A stretch of DNA of 64,000 bases from contig NZ_MUHF01000019.1 in NCBI RefSeq assembly GCF_002217435.1, positions 359,744-423,743 on the forward strand. The letters run 5' to 3'. Of the stretch, positions 42,240-50,252 are shown in pieces (within the stretch, counting starts at the first letter, position 1; every line of letters starts with the position of its first letter). The position numbers and the translations under genes were made by a program. The notes beneath the pieces were generated by a model that saw nothing but the letters and a program-made list of their open reading frames with translations, was not told the DNA's origin and ran no database searches. The stretch comes from Flavobacterium reichenbachii. GTDB taxonomy: Bacteria > Bacteroidota > Bacteroidia > Flavobacteriales > Flavobacteriaceae.

Positions 42240-42420
42240 AACCGCAAAGGTCGCAAAGTTTTACGCAAAGGTTGCAAGGATTAGAAAAAAAAGTTAACCA
42301 CAGATTACACAGATTAAAATGATTTTTGTTTCACGCAGATTTTAAAAAGATTTAAGCAGATTCCGCAGATGAATTTTAAAATTTAAATCTGCAAAATCTG
42401 CGTGAAACAAACTTTGCGAC
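42240..42420. repeat. Nested inverted repeats (cgcaaagt / tttcacgcagattt families)
   Basis: Outer arms 42250-42260 / 42410-42420 (gtcgcaaagtt) and inner arms 42325-42343 / 42393-42411, a perfect 19-bp inverted repeat (core gtttcacgcagattt). The opening aaccgcaaagg text resembles the repeat that borders the GxxExxY cassette. No gene. Confidence 0.85.
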
Positions 42421-42430
42421 TTTTTTTCTA

Positions 42431-44020
42431 TTAAGCAAGTTCCAATAAAACAAGTCCGAATTCAGAATCGATTATTGCTTTTCCGTTTTGAACTTCAGTT
42501 TCTGTTCCTGAAAAAGCATCTTTTAGTTTGGTTCCATTTTCAAAAACAGATTCTACTAAAAGTTCTTTTGTTCCAACTCCTAAATCTAAACCAACAATAA
42601 CTTCATCAGAAAAAATTTCTTTATGAAATTTTCTTGAAAATATATAGGGTTTATCTGAAATCATATTGTGAATTCCGGCGCCCACTGCAGGATGATTTCT
42701 GCGAAATTGACCTAGTTTTTGCCAATGCAGTAAAATTCTGTGGGTTTCAGGATTCGACTGAATGTCTTCCCAATTCATGAAAGATCGTAAAGTCGCATCG
42801 CCTTCTGTACCTTCGATTTTTAAGGAACGACCAGATTCATCACCGTAATATACTTGCGAGATTCCAGGCGAAAGCAATAATTTAGTTCCAGATTCAAATG
42901 TTCGGTTTCGATTCGCGTCAAAAGGCTCAGGATCATCATGTGAGGATACGTAATTTAGAATGCTATACCCTTTTAAATCATTTTGAAGTTTCGATGAATA
43001 TTTCGAAAAAATCAATTCATAATCATTTTGAGCGTCAAGTTTAAATTCAAAATTGATCATATTATTGAAACCATTCTGAAAATAATTTACTTTTCGATCT
43101 CCAAAATCATAATCTAGCCCGCCACTGATTCCGTAACCGTAAACTTCGGCAATCGTATAAAACGGATTTTGATCGAGAACTTGTAAAGGATGGTGTTTTT
43201 TCCAGGTTTCAAAAGCATAATCACATTCTTTTTTAAAATCTCCCCATACATTTTCTTCGGTATGTTTTACGGTATCGGCTCTGTAAGCATCAATTCCGAA
43301 TTCTAAAATGTAATCTGTGAGCCATTTTATGATGTAATATTTTGGCGTTCTGGGATATTTTGTTCTTTTGAAGAATTCATCGAGAGAAGCAATTTCTTTA
43401 TCGTAACGACCTTCATTTTTCCATTTTTCGATTAAAAAAGAAGGTAATTCCACTTCCTGATTGCTTTCGGTTCTAACGTCTGGAAGATTGTCTACCAACG
43501 TGCACATTGTGGTATTTTCGAATGATTTGTAATCGCAGACAACGCCGGTTCTAACCCAGTCTTGCGGCCAAATAGGATCTTCTGGAGTTACAGGCCCAGT
43601 ATGATTTATCACGCCGTCCAGAATGATTCGGATGCCTCTTTCGTGTGCTTTTTTAACCAAATTACCTAAGTCTTCTTTTGTGCCAAAGTTTGGATCTAAA
43701 GCGGTCCAGTCTCTTGCCCAATAACCATGATAACCGTAAGTAAGACCAGTTCCTTCGTCAACACTATCGTGAATCTGCTCGACAATCGGCGTAAGCCAAA
43801 TGGCATTTATCCCTAATTGATCAAAATAACCTTCGTCGATTTTTTTAATAATTCCGATGATGTCGCCGCCTTCAAAACCGCGCAATTTTCCTGGCGTTTT
43901 GGTTCGATTAAAATTGATGTCGTTTGAAGGATTTCCGTTATAAAAACGATCGGTAAGTAAAAAATATATATTTGCTCCTTCCCAAACGAAAGGTGTTTTC
44001 GAAGTATTTTCAATATTCAT
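42431..44020 (-). CDS. Cytosolic GH13 alpha-amylase-family enzyme
   Basis: A 529-residue GH13 glycoside hydrolase without signal peptide, hence intracellular. Catalytic residues are D249 (DAYRADTVKH), E292 (TIAEVYGYG) and D362 (NYVSSHDDPEPF); the other family blocks DGVINHTG and GYHGYWARDW are clear. It likely trims maltodextrins inside the cell, in the alpha-glucan locus that continues to 61.7 kb. It is the gene farthest from susC. Exact action (alpha-amylase, neopullulanase or maltodextrin glucosidase) is uncertain. An upstream phrase-repeat gap separates it from the secreted GH13 gene. Confidence 0.9.
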   Translation of the reverse strand: MNIENTSKTPFVWEGANIYFLLTDRFYNGNPSNDINFNRTKTPGKLRGFEGGDIIGIIKKIDEGYFDQLGINAIWLTPIVEQIHDSVDEGTGLTYGYHGYWARDWTALDPNFGTKEDLGNLVKKAHERGIRIILDGVINHTGPVTPEDPIWPQDWVRTGVVCDYKSFENTTMCTLVDNLPDVRTESNQEVELPSFLIEKWKNEGRYDKEIASLDEFFKRTKYPRTPKYYIIKWLTDYILEFGIDAYRADTVKHTEENVWGDFKKECDYAFETWKKHHPLQVLDQNPFYTIAEVYGYGISGGLDYDFGDRKVNYFQNGFNNMINFEFKLDAQNDYELIFSKYSSKLQNDLKGYSILNYVSSHDDPEPFDANRNRTFESGTKLLLSPGISQVYYGDESGRSLKIEGTEGDATLRSFMNWEDIQSNPETHRILLHWQKLGQFRRNHPAVGAGIHNMISDKPYIFSRKFHKEIFSDEVIVGLDLGVGTKELLVESVFENGTKLKDAFSGTETEVQNGKAIIDSEFGLVLLELA

Positions 44021-44302
44021 TAAAACTGATTTTGAGTTTTAACAACTCATGATTATTAGTATTAAAGATAGAGAAAGGAAAGTTTATTTTGTTGTTTATT
44101 TCAAATTTAACGAAGATTTATAATAAAAGGTTCCGCCACGAATTTCCCGAATTTTCCCGAATTTAAATCTGATTAATTAATTCGTGGAAATTCGTGGAAT
44201 TTGTGGCGGAAAATCTTTGTGTAGACGCACTGCGGTGTGCCTCTACGTGTAAGTGATGTAAAGTAGAGGCGCACCGCAGTGCGTCTAACATTTGCTATAT
44301 TT
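44021..44302. repeat. Inverted-repeat gap between the two GH13 genes
   Basis: No gene. Outer gccacgaattt-type arms (44131-44147 with an imperfect copy ending at 44211). Then a 25-bp inverted repeat with 24 matching positions (44222-44246 / 44263-44287, core tagacgcactgcgg). Confidence 0.85.
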
Positions 44303-46147
44303 CTATTCCAATTCTAAAACCAAAGCCGATTTTGGCTCTAAAGTAATTTCAGAAGAAATATTGAATATTTTTCCAGTTAAAACATCTTTTCCTTTTTTAA
44401 AGTTTTTGATGTTTTCTTTAAAACGATTGGTTTTTACAACCTGTTCTTTTGCATTGTTATTGAAAACAACCATTACGGTTTTAGCATCGGTATATCTGAA
44501 ATAAACATAAGTGTTGTTTTCCGGAATATAATGTGTCATTTTCCCGAAATGAACTGCTTCATTCGATTTTCTCCAATTGAATATTTTTGAAGTAAAATCG
44601 AAGAATTTTGCTTGTTCAGCTGTTCTTCCTGCTGTAGTTAAGGCATTATTTTTATCGCCTGCCCATCCGCCGGGGAAATCCTGACGAATGTCTGCATCTC
44701 CACTTTTGCCTTTATCTCCGCCCATTCCAATTTCTGAACCGTAATATAATTGCGGAATTCCACGAACGGTTGCCATCAATGTCATCACCAATTTGTATTT
44801 TGTAAAATCATATTTGTAAGTATGATTGATGCGGTCTGTATCATGATTTTCGGCAAAGACCAGAATGTTGTTTGGGTTCGGATATAAATAATCTAAAGCA
44901 AAATTATTGTAGAATTTAATCATTCCGTTATCCCAAGTTGGATTATCGTCATTAAAAGCAGAACCAATTTGATCTTGCAAAGTAAAATCCATTACACTTG
45001 GCAGATTCGAATTGTAGTTTTCAATCGCACCAATTTTGCTGTCTTTTTGCCAATACGCTAAATTCGCCTGATTGTGCATCCAGATTTCACCCACAATATT
45101 AAAGTTTGGATATTCAGTTGTAATTGCTTTTGCCCAATTTGACATTGCAGCCGCATCAGAATAATTATAAGTATCGACTCTAAATCCGTCAAGATTGGCA
45201 AATTCAATCCACCAAATTGCATTTTGAGTCAGATATTTTGCCACTAGAGGATTTCTCAAATTCAAATCCGGCATTGAAGGAACAAACCAGCCGTCAACAC
45301 AAACTTCCTGATCTAATTTTGAAGCGTGAATGTCTGTAATAACCTCGCGTCTGTGGTGTGTTTGTGTATAATTTTCGAATTGATTGATCCATGATTTTGT
45401 TGGTAAATCCTGAATCATCCAATGCGTAATTCCCCAGTGATTGGTTACGTAATCCATAACCAGTTTCATGTTCTTTTTATGCATTTCCGTAGAAAGGCGA
45501 ACGTAATCGTCATTGGTTCCGTAACGCGGATCTATTTTGTAAACATCAGATTGTCCGTAACCATGATACGAATGTTGTTTGTCGTTATCTTCGCATAAAG
45601 GCGTGCTCCAAATTGTTGTGGCACCAAGAGACGAAATATAATCTAAGTTCTTAATAATTCCTTCGATATCGCCGCCGTGACGTCCGCCTGGTTCTGCACG
45701 ATTTCCTTTTTCAGTTAAAGAAGCATTGCTGTCATTTTTCGGATTTCCGTTTGCAAAACGATCCGGCATGATTAGGTAAATCATATCCGAGGCATCGTAA
45801 CTTTTTCTATCGGCCGAATTGGCTCTTCTTTCTTTAAGCGAATATTTCTGCGTAAAAGCAACTTTGTTATTGTTTTTGAAAGAAAAAACTAATTCGGAAG
45901 CTTTTAGATTTTGCGTATCAATTGTTACAAAAAGGTAATTTGGATTTTCTGTTTTTTCTACGTTTTTAATCACAACATTATTCGAAACCGAAGCTTCGTA
46001 TTGTGCAATATTTTTTCCGTAGAACAGGATCTGCAGTTCCGGATTTTTCATTCCGGCGTACCAAAATGGCGGTTCTACTTTTTGGATTTGCGCTTTCGCG
46101 GAAGCGCAGAATAATAAGATAATAAATACTGTTTTTAAAATTTTCAT
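44303..46147 (-). CDS. Secreted GH13 alpha-glucan hydrolase (SusA/neopullulanase-like)
   Basis: A 614-residue exported enzyme: signal peptide (1-20, ending AKAQ), an N-terminal beta-sandwich domain (about 22-105), then the GH13 barrel with D325 (DGFRVDTYNY), E354 (IVGEIWMH) and D436 (FAENHDTDRI), and a C-terminal beta domain (about 535-614). The N-terminal domain and RHGGDIEGIIKNLDYI segment fit cyclomaltodextrinase/neopullulanase-type enzymes and Bacteroides SusA. It should cut imported maltodextrins in the periplasm. Part of the alpha-glucan locus; complete. Confidence 0.92.
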   Translation of the reverse strand: MKILKTVFIILLFCASAKAQIQKVEPPFWYAGMKNPELQILFYGKNIAQYEASVSNNVVIKNVEKTENPNYLFVTIDTQNLKASELVFSFKNNNKVAFTQKYSLKERRANSADRKSYDASDMIYLIMPDRFANGNPKNDSNASLTEKGNRAEPGGRHGGDIEGIIKNLDYISSLGATTIWSTPLCEDNDKQHSYHGYGQSDVYKIDPRYGTNDDYVRLSTEMHKKNMKLVMDYVTNHWGITHWMIQDLPTKSWINQFENYTQTHHRREVITDIHASKLDQEVCVDGWFVPSMPDLNLRNPLVAKYLTQNAIWWIEFANLDGFRVDTYNYSDAAAMSNWAKAITTEYPNFNIVGEIWMHNQANLAYWQKDSKIGAIENYNSNLPSVMDFTLQDQIGSAFNDDNPTWDNGMIKFYNNFALDYLYPNPNNILVFAENHDTDRINHTYKYDFTKYKLVMTLMATVRGIPQLYYGSEIGMGGDKGKSGDADIRQDFPGGWAGDKNNALTTAGRTAEQAKFFDFTSKIFNWRKSNEAVHFGKMTHYIPENNTYVYFRYTDAKTVMVVFNNNAKEQVVKTNRFKENIKNFKKGKDVLTGKIFNISSEITLEPKSALVLELE

Positions 46148-46230
46148 ACTTTATGTTTTATTCTAAATATCTGAAAGGTGATGTTTTTTAGATATTTATA
46201 TTGTTTTTTTAGAGATTTTATCAAGATTTT

Positions 46231-47055
46231 TTAGTCGCAGGGAATTCCAAATAAATCTAAACCATCTGCCCAGAATTTTTTTATTGGTTTGTCCTTTTTT
46301 ACAATATATATAGCTCTTCCGGCGAAATTACATTTGCTTTTTTTAGAATCTTTTCCCCACATAAAATCATCTTTATAGGCAACATAAGCATCTCCAATAT
46401 TGGCAAATATTTTAGTTTTAATATCATCTTTATAGTCGTAATCTTTAGTTAGTATTTCCTCATAATCAAGTACTTTTTTCTGAACATCAAAATAGCTTTT
46501 CTGGTAATTTATTTTCAGTAATTGTTTAGAACAAAAAACAGGTTTTCCGTTTTTAGCGGTGTCAAAATTTTCGATTGGAAAAGCAATAAAATTTGTCCGG
46601 CATTCATCAAGTCCACATACAACTTCATTTATGGTAACTTTCGAAAAACCTTTTGTTCCATAAACGTAATAACTCTTATCGACGATCTTTTTAATCTCTC
46701 GTTCTAGTGTTTTATTTCTTATAAGTTTGAAACTTCCTAAAGTATCATAATATTCAAAATTCTGGACTTTAGTAGTGTCTTGGTATAAAACATTGTATAA
46801 AGAATCTTTTGCATTAACCTGATTAAAAATTTCATCAAACTTAGGTCCATTATTGGTATTAGAATCGTCCAGATTCACTACAATTGCGGTTGTTGTTTTG
46901 GATAAATCATAAACAGAAAAGAGCGTTTTATCAATATCAATTTTATCTAACGTATCTGCTTTTGCATGTTCAATATTCTTTTTTACAATCGTTTCATTTT
47001 TCTGATGGCAGGAAACCAATAAAAGACTTAAAAAAAAACCTGTAATGTTTTTCAT
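46231..47055 (-). CDS. Hypothetical lipoprotein
   Basis: A 274-residue lipoprotein (lipobox LLVSC, Cys16) with a lysine-rich, mostly beta mature region. Conserved-looking features include a cysteine pair VVCGLDECRTNF and a C-terminal KKFWADGLDLFGIPCD. No carbohydrate-binding or catalytic motif is recognised. It lies within the alpha-glucan locus between the secreted GH13 and an esterase-like gene, so it may be an insertion unrelated to starch use. Family not identified. Confidence 0.72.
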   Translation of the reverse strand: MKNITGFFLSLLLVSCHQKNETIVKKNIEHAKADTLDKIDIDKTLFSVYDLSKTTTAIVVNLDDSNTNNGPKFDEIFNQVNAKDSLYNVLYQDTTKVQNFEYYDTLGSFKLIRNKTLEREIKKIVDKSYYVYGTKGFSKVTINEVVCGLDECRTNFIAFPIENFDTAKNGKPVFCSKQLLKINYQKSYFDVQKKVLDYEEILTKDYDYKDDIKTKIFANIGDAYVAYKDDFMWGKDSKKSKCNFAGRAIYIVKKDKPIKKFWADGLDLFGIPCD

Positions 47056-47094
47056 TTTATATTAATTTGATTAAGAAAATTATTTTGTATTAGA

Positions 47095-47790
47095 TTATTT
47101 CTTCTGTTTGAGCATCCATTTATATATTTCAGGTTTCGTCTCATATAAATATTCAATTCCGTGGCCTTCATTTTCTAATCGGGTAAATTTGAAATTGTTT
47201 TTGGTTTCACACGATTCCAGACCTTTTGCGATTCTTTCGGTTTCTGCAATTGAAATTTTATCATCTGCTGTTCCATGAAAAGCCCAAATAGGAATTTTAC
47301 TAAGATTACAGATTCTGGTTGTATCACTGTCGTTAATTCCACCGCAAAGCGCTGCAACTGCAGCAAATTTGTCGGGAAAATCCAAAGCTGTAATATATGC
47401 GCCATAACCGCCCATACTAACGCCTGTGATGTAAATTCTGCTTGTATCTATTCTATATTTTGATGATAAATCAGCATATAAAGTTTCAAACCAGTTTTCA
47501 GTCGACCAGTATTTATTATCAGGACATTGGGGAGAAGCGATTATAAAATCAAAATTTTTTCCTTTTTCTACTAAATAAGGTAAACCATAAGCCTTAAGTT
47601 TATTTAAATCAGTGCCTTTTTGACCTCCTCCATGTAGATAAATTACAAGCGGATAATTCTTAGTTTCTTTTGCATAGTCTTTTGGCAGATACAATAGGTA
47701 ATCATATTTTGCGGCAGCTTTTTTCTGGGAATAGCTGTTTATGCCCAAAAGTGCTATTAAAATAATTAAAAAGCTTGATTTGTAATTCAT
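47095..47790 (-). CDS. Secreted alpha/beta-hydrolase (esterase-like)
   Basis: A 231-residue exported hydrolase (signal peptide to about residue 22, SYSQ). The nucleophile elbow is ITGVSMGGYGAYI with Ser125; the oxyanion side is YLHGGGQKGT; the acid and histidine are likely in AFHGTADDKI (Asp) and ENEGHGIEYL (His). Resembles PHB-depolymerase/feruloyl-esterase-like and PF-type predicted peptidases. In a starch locus it may deacylate substituted glucans, but it may also be a passenger. Between a lipoprotein and the GH97 terminator. Confidence 0.85.
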   Translation of the reverse strand: MNYKSSFLIILIALLGINSYSQKKAAAKYDYLLYLPKDYAKETKNYPLVIYLHGGGQKGTDLNKLKAYGLPYLVEKGKNFDFIIASPQCPDNKYWSTENWFETLYADLSSKYRIDTSRIYITGVSMGGYGAYITALDFPDKFAAVAALCGGINDSDTTRICNLSKIPIWAFHGTADDKISIAETERIAKGLESCETKNNFKFTRLENEGHGIEYLYETKPEIYKWMLKQKK

Positions 47791-47821
47791 TTAAATTGGA
47801 TTTAAGCAGGATTATATTATA

Positions 47822-47848
47822 CCTAACAGGTTTTTGAAACCTGTTAGG
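47822..47848. repeat. cctaacaggttt hairpin
   Basis: 12-bp inverted repeat (47822-47833 / 47837-47848) with 3-base loop. Shares the aacaggttt-type core with the perfect hairpin at 667-699. Confidence 0.75.
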
Positions 47849-47865
47849 GTAAGCTTTTGCAATTT

Positions 47866-47906
47866 AAAAAAAGACAAGCAATCTTGGGGAGGATTACTTG
47901 TCTTTT
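47866..47906 (-). terminator. Intrinsic terminator of the GH97 gene
   Basis: 15-bp stem (47869-47883 / 47892-47906; one G-U pair) with an 8-base loop, followed on the minus strand by T-rich sequence. It starts 7 bases past the GH97 stop codon and separates GH97 from the esterase-like gene. Confidence 0.85.
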
Positions 47907-47912
47907 AGGGTG

Positions 47913-50027
47913 TTATTTGGTTTCAATAATACTTATTGCGTATCCTCCGCCCGGAGCAGATAACTGCGATAATTTTGATTTATTAGTTACAGCAATTTTC
48001 TTGATCGTGTAAGCCTGCGGATTTGTTTTGTAGTGCGCATCTTTTGCATCAGCGTAAATTGTTGCTGTGTATTTTTTTCCTTTTTCAAGGAAACTGAAAT
48101 CAATGTTTGAAGTACGAGAATTGTCTCCATTTACGTTGCCAACGAACCAGTTGTTTGTTCCTTTTGCTTTACGGGCAACAGTAATAAAACCTCCTGGTTC
48201 AGCTTCAATATATTTACTTTCAGACCAGTCTACAGCTACATCTTTAATAAATTGAAATGCATCTGGAAAACGGTTATAATTCTCTGGAGTATCAGCCGCC
48301 ATTTGTAGCGGACTATACATTGTAACATACAATGCTAATTGGTTTGCCAATGTACTGTTTACATGCGATTTATTATCTGGATTCATTTTGCTGATATCCA
48401 TTTCGAAGATTCCCGGAGTGTAATCCATTGGGCCGCCAATTAAACGTGTAAATGGTAAAACGGTAACGTGATTTGGTTTAGAACCTCCAAAAGCCTGGTA
48501 CTCTGTTCCTCTTGCTGCTTCGTTTCCAATTAAGTTAGGATACGTTCTTGCAATTCCTGTTGGACGAACGGCTTCATGAGCATTTACCATAATTTTATAA
48601 TCAGCCGCTTTTTCAATAGCATATTGATAATGGTTTACAATCCATTGGTTGTAATGATTTTCGCCGCGAGGCAAAATATCTCCAACATAACCGCTTTTTA
48701 CAGCATCGTATCCGTTGTCTTTCATGAACTGGTACGCTTTGTCCATGTGACGCTCGTAGTTGCGAACAGAACCAGAAGTTTCATGGTGCATAATGATCTT
48801 TACACCTTTAGATTTTGCATATTCGTGGAGTCCTTTCACATCAAAATCAGGGTAAGGCGTTACGAAATCAAAAACATAATCTTTTGAGTGTCCAAACCAG
48901 TCTTCCCAGCCTTCGTTCCAACCTTCAACTAGAACAGCGTCGAAACCATTTGCAGCAGCAAAATCAATGTATTTTTTTACGTTAGCATTGTTTGCTCCGT
49001 GTGTGCCGTTTGGTTTTGCTTTTGAGAAATCAGAAACTCCCAATTGTACCGTTGGAAAATCATTTGTGTACGACCAAGAACTTTTTCCTGTAATCATTTC
49101 CCACCAAACACCAATATATTTTACAGGTTTAATCCAAGAAGTATTTTCAATTTTTGATGGATCGTTTAAGTTATAAGTCATTTTTGAAGCCAAGATTTCT
49201 CTCGCGTCGTCGCTTACCATAATAGTTCTCCAAGGCGAATGACTTGGTGCTTGCATATAACCTTTATCTCCTTTTGCATCTGGCGTTAACCAAGAAGTGA
49301 AAGTCATGTTTTTATCATCTAAATTCAAGTGCATGCAAGAATAGTTGATCAAAGCAGCTTCGTGTAAATTGATGTAAATTCCATCATTCGTTTTCAACAT
49401 CAAAGAAGTCTGAACTCCTGTTGGAGAAAAGTTCTTTTGAGAAACGTTTGCCGTATATGCTTTTTCAGATAAACCTCTAATTTCAGATAATTTCGATTTA
49501 GTGTAATCGTATTCCTGAGTATCATAATCTCCCGGAATCCAGAAAGCGGTATGATCTCCAGTCATGGCAAATTGCGATCTTTCTTCTTTAATAGTGAAAT
49601 ACGTCAGGTTTTTTTGAGTTGGAAATTCATATCTAAATCCAAGTCCGTCTTCGAACAAACGGAAACGGATAATGATTTGTCTATCAGTTCCTTTTTGGTT
49701 TAAAGTTACAGCCAATTCATTATAATGATTTCTAATGTGGTCAACTTCTCCCCAAACCGGTTTCCAGGTTTCATCAAAAGTCGAAGTTTTGGTATCCACA
49801 ACCGTAAAATCATTCAATAAAGATTTTTTGTCGTCTTTAAGTTCAAGACCTAATTTACTGTTTTTTACGACCTCTTTATTTTTATATTTTAAATTGTAAG
49901 TTGGAGTTCCGTCATTTTGAAGCGAAAATTCCATTACGAACTTTCCTTCAGGCGATTTTAACTGCTGCGCTTCTGCAATTGTGCTGACAGCGAACAAAAT
50001 TAAACTTGCGAAAAATAAGTTTTTCAT
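47913..50027 (-). CDS. GH97 alpha-glucosidase (SusB-like)
   Basis: A 704-residue exported enzyme of family GH97, homologous to Bacteroides SusB. Signal peptide 1-20 (ending AEAQ), an N-terminal beta-sandwich (about 22-280), a (beta/alpha)8 barrel (about 300-590) with VLVEGWNEGWEDWFG, MVNAHEAVRPTGIARTYPN and GNEAARGTEYQAFG, and a C-terminal beta domain. The glutamates in HEAVRPTG and NEAARGTEY are in the SusB-type inverting subgroup positions. It releases glucose from alpha-glucooligosaccharides in the periplasm. Own terminator follows. Complete. Confidence 0.95.
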   Translation of the reverse strand: MKNLFFASLILFAVSTIAEAQQLKSPEGKFVMEFSLQNDGTPTYNLKYKNKEVVKNSKLGLELKDDKKSLLNDFTVVDTKTSTFDETWKPVWGEVDHIRNHYNELAVTLNQKGTDRQIIIRFRLFEDGLGFRYEFPTQKNLTYFTIKEERSQFAMTGDHTAFWIPGDYDTQEYDYTKSKLSEIRGLSEKAYTANVSQKNFSPTGVQTSLMLKTNDGIYINLHEAALINYSCMHLNLDDKNMTFTSWLTPDAKGDKGYMQAPSHSPWRTIMVSDDAREILASKMTYNLNDPSKIENTSWIKPVKYIGVWWEMITGKSSWSYTNDFPTVQLGVSDFSKAKPNGTHGANNANVKKYIDFAAANGFDAVLVEGWNEGWEDWFGHSKDYVFDFVTPYPDFDVKGLHEYAKSKGVKIIMHHETSGSVRNYERHMDKAYQFMKDNGYDAVKSGYVGDILPRGENHYNQWIVNHYQYAIEKAADYKIMVNAHEAVRPTGIARTYPNLIGNEAARGTEYQAFGGSKPNHVTVLPFTRLIGGPMDYTPGIFEMDISKMNPDNKSHVNSTLANQLALYVTMYSPLQMAADTPENYNRFPDAFQFIKDVAVDWSESKYIEAEPGGFITVARKAKGTNNWFVGNVNGDNSRTSNIDFSFLEKGKKYTATIYADAKDAHYKTNPQAYTIKKIAVTNKSKLSQLSAPGGGYAISIIETK

Positions 50028-50079
50028 GTTTTTTAGATTTTAAGTTTATAGTAACGTATTGGTAGACGTAATCATTTTT

Positions 50080-50228
50080 AACACATAGAAACATAGTTTT
50101 AAATGTGTAAAAAGAATGCAAAAAAAAAAACTAGTTTCTTTACACATAGCCAAATATGTTTATTTTAAATAAGTGAAACGCCTTTTTAGAGTACTCTAAA
50201 TATATGTTTCTATGTGTTTATGTTTTTT
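50080..50228. repeat. Nested inverted repeat with acacatagaaacata arms
   Basis: Perfect 16-bp arms (50080-50095 / 50213-50228). Inside lie a looser atgtgtaaa...gaa inverted pair and a fully palindromic tttagagtactctaaa (50185-50200). It fills the gap between GH97 and GH65 genes. Confidence 0.85.
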
Positions 50229-50252
50229 GCTAATTACCCCCTAATTTATGTA

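Noticed and set aside
42240..42420. Repeat gaps as a CRISPR array
   Set aside because: Repeats are inverted and irregularly spaced, with no constant spacer length and no cas genes.
48576..48887. Plus-strand frame of 103 residues inside GH97
   Set aside because: Opposite-strand shadow within the catalytic domain coding region.
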